NCBI RefSeq assembly: GCF_030315685.1
Contig: NZ_JASXSI010000014.1
Span: forward strand, 62,001-126,000
Length of the DNA: 64,000 nucleotides
Reading direction: 5' to 3'
DNA from: Gordonia sp. ABSL11-1
GTDB taxonomy: Bacteria; Actinomycetota; Actinomycetes; Mycobacteriales; Mycobacteriaceae
Part shown: one piece after another, positions 8,499 through 15,935 of the stretch
Position numbering within the stretch: the first letter of the stretch is position 1
Layout: each line of letters opens with the position of its first letter
Notes under the pieces: generated by a model
The model's input: the letters and a program-made list of their open reading frames with translations, nothing else
Database searches by the model: none
Told to the model about the DNA's origin: nothing
Program-made: the position numbers and the translations under genes

Positions 8499-9554
8499 GT
8501 GACCGTGTCCACCAGAGTCGATCTCGCCCTCCTCGGCATCCGCGGCACGCCGCCCGTCCATCGGACCGGTGGCGCCGGGCCGACCGACGACGGCCACCTC
8601 CTGATCGACGGTCTCAACGCCGCCATACCGCGAAATCCGGACAGTCCCTTCGTGTTCGACGGTGATCGCGTCCTCTACGACGGCGTCGACGCCGGAGTCC
8701 GGATCGAGGCGATCGGTCGACCGCGCTTCTATGAGCTGACCACCGACGACGGCATCCCCTTCGAGAAGATCGCGAAGCTGCACGGTGCGAACGTGCTCGC
8801 CACCACCGTCCTGCAGACCTGCATCCGCTATGCCGAGGACCAGCGATGCCGATTCTGCTCCATCGAGGAGTCGTTGCGATCCGGGTCGACGGTCGCGGTG
8901 AAGAAGCCCGACGACCTCGCTGCTGTCGCACGCGCCGCCGTCGATCTCGACGGTGTCACCCAGATGGTGATGACGACCGGTACGTCCGCCGGTAAAGACC
9001 GTGGCGCAAGGCATCTGGCGCGCTGCGTTCGCGCCGTCAAGCACGCCGTGCCCGATCTGCCCATTCAGGTGCAGTGCGAGCCGCCGGCCGACCTGTCCAC
9101 CATCACCGAACTCCGGGACGCCGGTGCCGACGCGATCGGCATCCACGTCGAGTCCCTCGACGACGACGTCCGTCGCCGATGGATGCCCGGCAAGTCGTCG
9201 GTGCCCCTCGAGGAGTACCGAGCAGCTTGGGCGGAGGCGGTGCGCGTCTTCGGGCGCAACCAGGTCTCCACCTACCTGCTGGTCGGGCTCGGCGAGGACT
9301 CGGACGAAATGATCCAGGGGGCACGGGAACTCGCCGACATGGGCGTGTATCCGTTCATCGTCCCGTTCCGGCCGCATGCGGGCACCCTCGCCGTCGATGT
9401 CGATCGGGCGGAGGCCCCGGAGCCCGCCGCCGTGGAGAAGATCAGCCGGGAGGTGGCGGCACACCTGCAGTTGATCGGTATGACCGGCTCCGACCAGCGC
9501 GCCGGATGTGCTGCCTGCGGGGCCTGCAGTGTCCTGCAGAACGTGGGAGGCTGA
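8499..9554 (+). CDS. MSMEG_0568-family radical SAM protein
   Basis: A 351-residue radical S-adenosylmethionine protein of the Nit1C cluster. The predicted 4Fe-4S cluster ligands are Cys108, Cys117 and Cys120, spaced CX8CX2C rather than the standard CX3CX2C. The C-terminus ends in a second cysteine group (Cys337, Cys340, Cys343) that could hold an auxiliary cluster. The start is a GTG with an ACGGAG ribosome site seven bases upstream. The fold resembles biotin-synthase-like enzymes, suggesting C-C, C-N or C-S bond chemistry, but the reaction is unknown. It is followed after 4 nt by the GNAT/AIR-synthase gene. Confidence 0.9.
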   Translation: MTVSTRVDLALLGIRGTPPVHRTGGAGPTDDGHLLIDGLNAAIPRNPDSPFVFDGDRVLYDGVDAGVRIEAIGRPRFYELTTDDGIPFEKIAKLHGANVLATTVLQTCIRYAEDQRCRFCSIEESLRSGSTVAVKKPDDLAAVARAAVDLDGVTQMVMTTGTSAGKDRGARHLARCVRAVKHAVPDLPIQVQCEPPADLSTITELRDAGADAIGIHVESLDDDVRRRWMPGKSSVPLEEYRAAWAEAVRVFGRNQVSTYLLVGLGEDSDEMIQGARELADMGVYPFIVPFRPHAGTLAVDVDRAEAPEPAAVEKISREVAAHLQLIGMTGSDQRAGCAACGACSVLQNVGG

Positions 9555-9558
9555 GGCG

Positions 9559-11001
9559 ATGCTCGACGGCACGACCGCACCCGTCCATCAACTGCGTGCT
9601 GCACGCACCGACCTGTCCATCCTCGCGGGGGCGCGCCCGGCGAGCGCGCCGGCGCGCTTCCTCATCAGGATCGCCGACGACGCCGGACTACTCGCTGCGC
9701 ACCGATCCCTGCGCATCGGTGAATTCGTCGAGCGGCAAGGGCTTTTCGATCAGGACGACCGTGATGACGCCGACGACGACCCACGTACCGTCGTCCTGGT
9801 GGCGACCGCGCCCGACGGCACGGTCATCGGGGGTGTCCGGGTGGCACCCTGCACCGACGACGACATCGGATGGTGGGCGGGGAGCCGCCTGGTGGTTGCC
9901 GATCCGGCGCACGCGGCAGGCGTCGGGGCAGCCTTGGTACGCGCAGCGTGCGCACACGCCGAATCCGCGGGGGTGGCCCGGTTCGACGCCACGGTCCAGG
10001 ACCGCTACGTACCGATGTTCCGATCGCTGGGCTGGCAGGATCGCGGCGCCGGTCCCACCCTCCGTGGCCGCGACCATCGACGGATGATGTGGCCGATCGG
10101 GCAGATCCAGCGCGCCGCCGACTCGACGAAAGCGATGCTGGCGGAGGTACTCTCCCCGTTCTCGGAGCAGCCCGGGGGCCTGGGACCCAGTGGGTTCCGC
10201 GGTGACGACGGGGTGCCGATCCCGGGCTCGGAGCTGATCGCGGCCTGCGACGCCATCATCCCGGCGATGGTCGAACGCGACCCGGAATGGGCCGGCTGGT
10301 GCTCGATCCTGGTGAACATGAACGACCTGACCGCCATGGGTGCGCGGCCCCTCGGTGTGCTCGACGCCGTCGGCGCCCCCACGCGCTCGCACCTCACCCG
10401 GATCATCCGCGGCATCGCGTCGGCCGCTCAGGCGTGGCGCACCCCGGTCCTCGGTGGACACACCCAGGTGGGGGTCCATGCATCGCTGTCGGTAACGGCC
10501 TTCGGCCACGCGGAACGTGCGATCCCCGCCGGGGCAGGCAGGGTCGGCGACATCGTGTCGATGGTCGCCGACCTGGGCGGCTCGTGGCGACCCGGCTATC
10601 ACGGACGGCAATGGGACAGCACCAGTTCGCGTACCGCCGACGAACTCACCCGGATGGCGCGACTGCCGGCCGAACTGCGGCCTGCTGCAGCGAAGGACGT
10701 CAGCATGGCCGGTATCGCGGGGACGCTGGGGATGCTCGCCGAGGCCTCCGGCACCGGGGCGGAACTCGACGTGGCCGCGATACCGCGCCCGCGTGACGCC
10801 GCGATGGGATCGTGGCTGACATGCTTTCCCGGCTACGCGATGCTGATGGCCGATCGCCTGGCCGTCGACGATGTGCCGGGTCCGACGACGTCGGCGGGCT
10901 GCGGTCGACTCACCGCAGAACCGGGTGTGCGCCTGCGTTGGCCCGACGGGGAGGTGACCGTGGCGGTGACGTCGACGGTCACCGGCTTGGGAGCGGCGTG
11001 A
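9559..11001 (+). CDS. Fused GNAT acetyltransferase and AIR-synthase-like protein (MSMEG_0567/Sll0786 + Sll0787)
   Basis: One 480-residue protein combines two functions. The N-terminal part (about residues 35-185) is a GNAT acetyltransferase domain with the acetyl-CoA-binding region around ADPAHAAGVGAALVRAAC. The C-terminal part (about 190-480) is related to AIR synthase/PurM/SelD-type ATP-dependent enzymes, seen in SILVNMNDLTAMGARPLG and GGHTQVGVHASLSVTAFG. In cyanobacteria the two parts are separate neighbouring genes of the nitrilase cluster. The ATG start follows GGGAGG by a few bases. PurM-like enzymes phosphorylate amides or formyl groups, so it may activate a nitrogen compound with ATP. 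Confidence 0.88.
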   Translation: MLDGTTAPVHQLRAARTDLSILAGARPASAPARFLIRIADDAGLLAAHRSLRIGEFVERQGLFDQDDRDDADDDPRTVVLVATAPDGTVIGGVRVAPCTDDDIGWWAGSRLVVADPAHAAGVGAALVRAACAHAESAGVARFDATVQDRYVPMFRSLGWQDRGAGPTLRGRDHRRMMWPIGQIQRAADSTKAMLAEVLSPFSEQPGGLGPSGFRGDDGVPIPGSELIAACDAIIPAMVERDPEWAGWCSILVNMNDLTAMGARPLGVLDAVGAPTRSHLTRIIRGIASAAQAWRTPVLGGHTQVGVHASLSVTAFGHAERAIPAGAGRVGDIVSMVADLGGSWRPGYHGRQWDSTSSRTADELTRMARLPAELRPAAAKDVSMAGIAGTLGMLAEASGTGAELDVAAIPRPRDAAMGSWLTCFPGYAMLMADRLAVDDVPGPTTSAGCGRLTAEPGVRLRWPDGEVTVAVTSTVTGLGAA

Positions 11002-11031
11002 GGGCCCTCCCGGTGGGTAGAGTTCGGTGAC

Positions 11032-11907
11032 ATGACCGCGGTCACGCTCGGCGCTCTCGCAGCACATTTCGGACGGGATGTGGAACGAGGTGTGTCCAAG
11101 GCCGTGGGCATCGTCGAGGCCGCAGCCCGCGACGGCGTGGACCTGCTGGTGTTTCCGGATGCATCCATCGGCGGCTACATCGGCGATCTCCGTCATCCCG
11201 ATCCGGCCGAGTTGCCGCCGACCCTGGATCCGCACGGTCCGGAACTGGCGGCCATCGCCTCAGCCGCCGGACGCATGACCGTTTGCATCGGTTACACCGA
11301 AGCGGCACAGGGCAAGCGGTACAACACCGCCGTATGTCTGTCCGGTGACGGCATTCTCGGCACTCACCGCAAGGTCCATCAACCCGCAGGCGAGTCGATG
11401 GCCTATGCGGCCGGGGATTCCTTCGACGCCTTCGACACGCCCGTCGGACGGATCGGGATGCTCATCGACTACGACAAGACATTTCCCGAGTCGGCGCGCA
11501 CCCTGGCGCTCGACGGTGCGCGCATCATCGCCGCACTGTCGGCCTGGCCGGCGAGCGTCACCGATCGGGCCGCCCGTCTCCCCGCGGACCGCCAATCCCG
11601 GCTCTTCGATCTCTACGACTGCGCGCGGGCCGCCGAGAACCAGGTGTTCGTCGTGTCGTCGAACCTCACCGGCGTCACCGGGTCGTTGAGGTTCCTCGGG
11701 CAGGCCAAGGTCGTCGGACCCGGCGGCGACATCCTCGCAACCACGCGCTCCAAAGGCGGTCTGGCGAAGACCATCGTCGACGTGAACGCCGAGATTGCTC
11801 GTGCCCGAAGAGTTCTCGACCATCTCACCGAACTACGTCACGACACTTACCGCTCCCGCCGGGGGCAACCGGATGCGCGGCTGGAGAATCCGGTAGCAGG
11901 TGGCTGA
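11032..11907 (+). CDS. MSMEG_0566-type nitrilase-fold protein lacking the catalytic cysteine
   Basis: A 291-residue paralogue of the cluster nitrilase with clear collinear similarity (for instance YDKTFPESARTLALDGARII against YDKAFPEAARVMALNGAEII). Two of three catalytic residues are changed: the general-base Glu is Asp43 (FPDASIGGY) and the nucleophile Cys is Asp146 (LIDYDKTF). The lysine is kept as Lys114 (HRKVHQP). The codon at the nucleophile is GAC, two base changes from a Cys codon, so one sequencing error cannot explain it. It is therefore probably not a nitrilase but a regulatory, scaffolding or non-thiol relative. The reading frame is intact and the gene overlaps the glycosyltransferase start by 8 bp. 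Confidence 0.9.
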   Translation: MTAVTLGALAAHFGRDVERGVSKAVGIVEAAARDGVDLLVFPDASIGGYIGDLRHPDPAELPPTLDPHGPELAAIASAAGRMTVCIGYTEAAQGKRYNTAVCLSGDGILGTHRKVHQPAGESMAYAAGDSFDAFDTPVGRIGMLIDYDKTFPESARTLALDGARIIAALSAWPASVTDRAARLPADRQSRLFDLYDCARAAENQVFVVSSNLTGVTGSLRFLGQAKVVGPGGDILATTRSKGGLAKTIVDVNAEIARARRVLDHLTELRHDTYRSRRGQPDARLENPVAGG

Positions 11908-13009
11908 TCCGATGCGTATCGCCCTGCTCACCTACTCGACGAAGCCGCGCGGGGGCGTCGTGCACACCCTGAACCTCGCCGAGGCTCTCGCCCGGTCGGG
12001 CGCTGACGTCACCGTGTGGAGTCTCGCGCGCGGTGGCGACGAGCGCTTCTTCCGAGAGGTCGATCCCGCCGTCGAGCAGCGACTCGTCCACTTCGACGAC
12101 GTCCCTGACGAGACCATCACCGACCGTATCGTGCGGTCCATCGACGCGCTAGGTTCGGCATTCGACCCGAGCGCCTATGACATCGTCCACGCACAGGACT
12201 GCATCAGTGCGAATGCCGTCGGCATCTGTATTCGGACGATCCATCACCTCGACCAGTTCACGACACCGATCCTGGTGGAGTGCCACGAGAAGGCGGTGGT
12301 GAAGCCCTATGCGCGGATCTGCGTCTCCAGGGCGGTGGCGGCCGAGGTGCTCGACGGATGGGGTCGCGAACCCACCGTGATCCCGAACGGCGTTGACCAC
12401 CAACGGTTCGCCTCAGCAGCATCCGACGCCGCCGACGCCGCGACGGCCCGACGACGGTGGAGCGAGAAGCTCGGACCGTACGTGCTCGCCGTCGGAGGCA
12501 TCGAACCGCGCAAGGGCAGCATCGATCTGCTCGAGGCCTTCGCCCGGATGCGTGTCGACGCACCCGACCTGTCCCTGGTGTTCGCCGGCGGAGAGACGTT
12601 GTTCGACTATCGGGAGTATCGGGCCGAGTTCGACCGGCGCCGAGACGCTCTCGGCATCGAGCCGATCGTGCTCGGCTCGGTCGCCGACGACGACCTACCG
12701 TCGCTGGTCGCCGCCTGCGACGTGTTCGCGTTCCCGTCGACGAAGGAGGGATTCGGTCTGGCCGCGATGGAAGCACTCGCGGCCGAGCGTCCGGTCGTCG
12801 CGCGAGAACTACCGATCCTGCGGGAAGTGTTCGGCGACAGCGTCGTCTATGCCGACGACGTGAACTCACTTGCCAGGGCGCTCCTCGCCGCCCGCACCAC
12901 CGACGACGCGCGCCGCGCCCGGGGACGTGCGCTGTCGCGGTCCCTCACCTGGGACGCCGCCGCCCGCTCCCACCTCGACTTCTACGCCCGCCACCCCTAC
13001 CCGCACTGA
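11900..13009 (+). CDS. MSMEG_0565-family glycosyltransferase (GT4)
   Basis: A 369-residue GT-B fold glycosyltransferase, last gene of the Nit1C cluster. The acceptor-side N-terminal domain has the GGVVHTLNLAEAL motif near residues 17-29. The donor-binding C-terminal domain shows GGIEPRKGSIDLLEAF and the retaining-GT4 EX7E region in STKEGFGLAAMEALA. The GTG at 11900 overlaps the upstream nitrilase-like gene; an ATG four codons later is an alternative. No membrane segment is seen. A glycosyltransferase in this cluster suggests that the final product is a glycosylated small molecule. A 21-nt tandem repeat follows the stop. Confidence 0.9.
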   Translation: MADPMRIALLTYSTKPRGGVVHTLNLAEALARSGADVTVWSLARGGDERFFREVDPAVEQRLVHFDDVPDETITDRIVRSIDALGSAFDPSAYDIVHAQDCISANAVGICIRTIHHLDQFTTPILVECHEKAVVKPYARICVSRAVAAEVLDGWGREPTVIPNGVDHQRFASAASDAADAATARRRWSEKLGPYVLAVGGIEPRKGSIDLLEAFARMRVDAPDLSLVFAGGETLFDYREYRAEFDRRRDALGIEPIVLGSVADDDLPSLVAACDVFAFPSTKEGFGLAAMEALAAERPVVARELPILREVFGDSVVYADDVNSLARALLAARTTDDARRARGRALSRSLTWDAAARSHLDFYARHPYPH

Positions 13010-13043
13010 ATCTCGCCGACCTCCGCCACCCCGGACCCCTCCC

Positions 13044-13126
13044 CGACCTCGCCGAACGGGTCCAAGAATCCGCCGACCGTGCCCAGAATTTCGCCGACCG
13101 TGCCCAGAATTTCGCCGACCGTGCTC
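13044..13126 (+). repeat. 21-nt tandem repeat, locus 1
   Basis: Three clear units share the core CGCCGACCGTGCCC, at about 13065-13084, 13085-13105 and 13106-13126, preceded by a degenerate copy at 13044-13064. The last unit contains the stop codon of the minus-strand GntR gene. An almost identical unit occurs about 24 kb away at 37369. Confidence 0.85.
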
Positions 13127-13856
13127 AGCGCGAAACCTGACCCTCTCCGGTCATCGTGTTCATGATCGAGAACGTGACCTGATCCGGGCGGTAGCGGTCG
13201 TCGGAGTACTCGAAGGGCTTACCCTGCGGGTCGAAGCTCGTGCGTCGCTCCCGCAGCAACGGTGCCGCCACCGGTATCTGCAGCGCCTCGGCGTCCGTGG
13301 CATCTGCCGCGATCGCGTCGAGTTCGTGTCGCATGGAGGCGAACTCCACGCCGACGTCGACGAGGTGGTCGGTGATGGAACCCTTGTCGGCGTCGAACTC
13401 GAACAGGCTCTGGCCGGTGTCGAGGGTGAATCTGCTGCGCTCGAGAAGCGCGGGGACACCGTCGAGCGTCCGGAGTCGCACGACCTCGACGATGAATGCA
13501 CCCTCGTCGAGCTGAAGTCCGTCGGCGACCTCACCGTCGGCCCGCCGACGGGACACGCTCAGTGTGTGATTACCCGGTTCGCGGCCGGACGGTAGTGCCC
13601 ACTGAGAGAACGGGGTGAACGACGCGAGTGTCTGTGTCGGCTGGTGTGGTCGGCGGACACGTGCCGGACGTCCCCGGGTGGTGTAGATCAATCCTTCGGA
13701 CCGAAGGTTGGACAAGGCCTGACGAATCGGCCCCCGACTGACTTTCCACTCCTCCATGAGCGCCGTCTCCGGAGGCAGTTCGTCGCCGGGTCTGTACTTG
13801 CCGTCGACGATCTGGGCACGTATCACCTGGTAGATCTCCTGATGTCGAGGGGACAA
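13125..13856 (-). CDS. GntR/HutC-family transcriptional regulator
   Basis: A 243-residue regulator. The N-terminal winged helix-turn-helix (about residues 5-70) contains KYRPGDELPPETALMEEWKV followed by SRGPIRQALSNLRSEGL; the C-terminal part (about 95-235) is a UTRA ligand-binding domain. The frame is open far upstream but the winged helix begins at SPRHQEIYQVI, so I place the start at a TTG with a GGAGG ribosome site five bases before it. It is convergent to the glycosyltransferase and upstream of a decayed FAD oxidoreductase/transporter remnant. HutC-type regulators of this sort often control phosphonate or sugar genes, so it may be the orphan regulator of that lost locus. Confidence 0.85.
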   Translation of the reverse strand: MSPRHQEIYQVIRAQIVDGKYRPGDELPPETALMEEWKVSRGPIRQALSNLRSEGLIYTTRGRPARVRRPHQPTQTLASFTPFSQWALPSGREPGNHTLSVSRRRADGEVADGLQLDEGAFIVEVVRLRTLDGVPALLERSRFTLDTGQSLFEFDADKGSITDHLVDVGVEFASMRHELDAIAADATDAEALQIPVAAPLLRERRTSFDPQGKPFEYSDDRYRPDQVTFSIMNTMTGEGQVSR

Positions 13857-13874
13857 CCCGACCTCCGTGCCGTG

Positions 13875-13898
13875 GGTACACCTGGGAACTTGTCTACC
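13875..13898 (-). promoter_or_regulatory. Imperfect palindrome upstream of the GntR gene
   Basis: GGTACACC, eight bases, then TGTCTACC form arms that match at six of eight positions. The site lies about 20 bp before the proposed TTG start of the GntR gene and could be its autoregulatory operator. The palindrome is short and imperfect. Confidence 0.3.
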
Positions 13899-13990
13899 TA
13901 CCCTAGCCGAGGACGACGAGGTGGCCGCCCGTGCGCGGGTGGCCACCCGGTGTCGGACAGGAGTGGTCCGTCGGTGCTCGGTACTCGATT

Positions 13991-14124
13991 TCAGTGCGGC
14001 AGCGGGATCAGCGCGGCGACGGTCGCGGCGCCCGCATGCTTCGACGTGCCGAAGTCGACTGGCGACACGCACGACACCATCGCGTCGGTACCGTAGAGCG
14101 TCAGCCCGATCACCGACAGCACCG
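13991..14124 (-). pseudogene. C-terminal remnant of an organophosphate-type MFS transporter
   Basis: On the minus strand about 45 codons read like one internal stretch of an organophosphate:phosphate antiporter-type MFS protein (GLTLYGTDAMVS and PVDFGTSKHAGAAT). The frame then leaves the expected family pattern and stops. It begins almost exactly where the FAD oxidoreductase remnant ends, in another frame, so a deletion has joined the two. The family call rests on memory of conserved positions and a short segment, so it is tentative. Confidence 0.45.
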
Positions 14125-14530
14125 ATCCACCTGTAGGTCGCGTGGCATGAACATCCCGCCGACGACAGCGTGACCGTCGGCCGGCACCTGATCGAGGATT
14201 TCGCTGCGATCGAGGATTCAAGTGTCGGAAGCGCCTCTGTCACTGGCAAACTGCTCCATGACGGCCAGCTCGTCGTCGTGCCGGGCGATCGCGACCGTAC
14301 CGGTCTCGGCCGCCCAGAACCCGGCGCGGCGTGCCAGGCCGAGCCAGTGCGCCCGGCCTGCGCGGGCGCAGTCGAGCACCTCGCCGGACTGTGCGGTCAC
14401 CGGCCACCCGGTCGGCGTGGTCGAGGACCGTGACCGACAGTCCGCGACGATGCGCGTGATAAGCATGCGTAAGGCCGACGATCTCGGCTCCCACGACAAC
14501 GACGTCGAACCCGGTGTCTTTTGTGATCAT
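14125..14530 (-). pseudogene. Decayed FAD-dependent oxidoreductase
   Basis: An ATG at 14530 with an AAGG ribosome site opens a frame with a near-perfect FAD-binding N-terminus (DVVVVGAEIVGLTHAYHA...). After about 45 codons the similarity moves to another frame (VTAQSGEVLDCARAG then GFWAAETGTVAIARHDDELA) with about eight codons missing, and later to a third frame (EILDQVPADGHAVVGGMFMP). At least two frame changes and a large internal deletion are present. The pieces resemble the FAD oxidoreductase family seen next to aminophosphonate genes. The 137-nt stretch upstream (14531-14667) is strikingly AT-rich and holds no gene; it may be the old promoter. Confidence 0.7.
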
Positions 14531-14667
14531 GGCCATACCTTCCCGCCGGCACCGGATCATATCAAGACGTATGCACAAGAAAGCTATACAACGATGGTCA
14601 CGAGAGTGCTGTGCTGGGTAAATGCCGGGTTGCACGTGAAACAAAAAAATACTCCAGATAGAGCCCA

Positions 14668-15861
14668 TCAGACCTTCTGCACGAGCAGTGGAACCAACTG
14701 TTCGGACGCGGTCCACGCGCCGTGGTGCCCGGGCATGGTGACCTCGGGCGCCGGATCGGTGCGGCTCCGGGTCAGGATCGTGGTTCCGCGGGCGACTGCC
14801 ACGAGATCGCCGATCCGCTCTGCGACCACGTCGGTCACCTCGGTCCCGAACCACGCCTCGTCGAGGACCTGTTCCCGCGGCGCGAGGTGCGCGTTGTCGC
14901 CGACGATCCCCGCCCAGAAGGACTGGACGTCATCGCGAGCGCCGGGACGGGTGTACACCTGCCGGACGCGCATCTCACCGGAGACCGATTCGACACCCTT
15001 CAGCATCTCGTCCGTGGTGTCGATGTCGATCCTGTTGTCCGCCTGAACCATTCCATGATCACCGGTCACCACGAGAGTGGTCCCCCGGGGCGATTCGGAG
15101 GCCAGGTCGGCGACCATCCGATCGACCGCTCCCAGGGTGGTCACCCACTGCGGGGAGCCCGGCCCGAACAGGTGTCCTGCGGCGTCCAGGTCCGGCCAGT
15201 AGGCATAGACGAGCCGATGCCGCGATGTCTGCACAGAGAGGGCGGACGAGACACCGTCGGCGATCTCGGCGGGGGACTGGGCTGGAATGTGGGTGCCGTC
15301 GACCCGGAACGCGGCCCTGCTGAACCCTGAACCGCGATAGGCCCCCGGCATCACATAGGTGACCTCGACGCCGCGGGCCGCCAGGTCGACGAGCGTTCCG
15401 CCCACAGGCTGTACATCTTCGGGCACATAGGTACCCAACGCCGACGGCCCGGTCGACCGATTGAGCGTCCACCGCAACGCGTTGAGGGTCTGCCGATTCG
15501 GACCGCGGGTGGCCTCCCGATCCGTCCGGAAGGCGTAGCCGATGATCCCGTGCCGGCCGCAGGATGTGCCCGACATGAGGCTGGTGATGCTGGTCGCGGT
15601 CGTCGCGGGGAATCCCGCACGGATCGTCGAGGCTCGCATGGCGGTGAGAGTGGGGGCGATCTCCGCGTGCTGATCGAGCAGTGAGGCGCCGAGCCCATCC
15701 ACGAGCAGGAGGACGACGTCCTTGCTCGCGGGGATCGGGAGGGTCGTCGAGGGCCACCGACCGAACGCGTCGTCGATCGCGGGCAGCACGTCGGCCAGAG
15801 TCGCATAGCCGTTCCAGTCGCGAGGGTGCAGCTCGTGCGCCGATGTACTCACAGACGTCAC
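14668..15861 (-). CDS. Alkaline phosphatase-superfamily enzyme (nucleotide pyrophosphatase/phosphodiesterase-like)
   Basis: A 397-residue metal-dependent hydrolase of the alkaline phosphatase superfamily. The N-terminal metal-binding Asp is in VVLLLVDGLGASLL (near residue 53), the nucleophile Thr/Ser in FPATTATSITSLMSG, a second metal site in YWPDLDAAGHLFG, then VVTGDHGMV, and a final His in MPGHHGAW. There is no obvious signal peptide, although the family is often exported. The GTG at 15861 is chosen; another GTG nine bases in is possible. It is divergent from the SNF2 helicase gene. The natural phosphate ester is unknown; closeness to the phosphonate-like remnant may be chance. Confidence 0.85.
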   Translation of the reverse strand: MTSVSTSAHELHPRDWNGYATLADVLPAIDDAFGRWPSTTLPIPASKDVVLLLVDGLGASLLDQHAEIAPTLTAMRASTIRAGFPATTATSITSLMSGTSCGRHGIIGYAFRTDREATRGPNRQTLNALRWTLNRSTGPSALGTYVPEDVQPVGGTLVDLAARGVEVTYVMPGAYRGSGFSRAAFRVDGTHIPAQSPAEIADGVSSALSVQTSRHRLVYAYWPDLDAAGHLFGPGSPQWVTTLGAVDRMVADLASESPRGTTLVVTGDHGMVQADNRIDIDTTDEMLKGVESVSGEMRVRQVYTRPGARDDVQSFWAGIVGDNAHLAPREQVLDEAWFGTEVTDVVAERIGDLVAVARGTTILTRSRTDPAPEVTMPGHHGAWTASEQLVPLLVQKV

Positions 15862-15935
15862 GGTATCCGTCGACCTTTTGTGGACAACGGCCGCACATCC
15901 TCGATCCCGTCGTGCTCCGGCCCTAGCCTGGGTGC

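Noticed and set aside
13044..13126. CRISPR array
   Set aside because: Units are only 21 nt and directly adjacent, with no spacers between them and no cas genes in the window.
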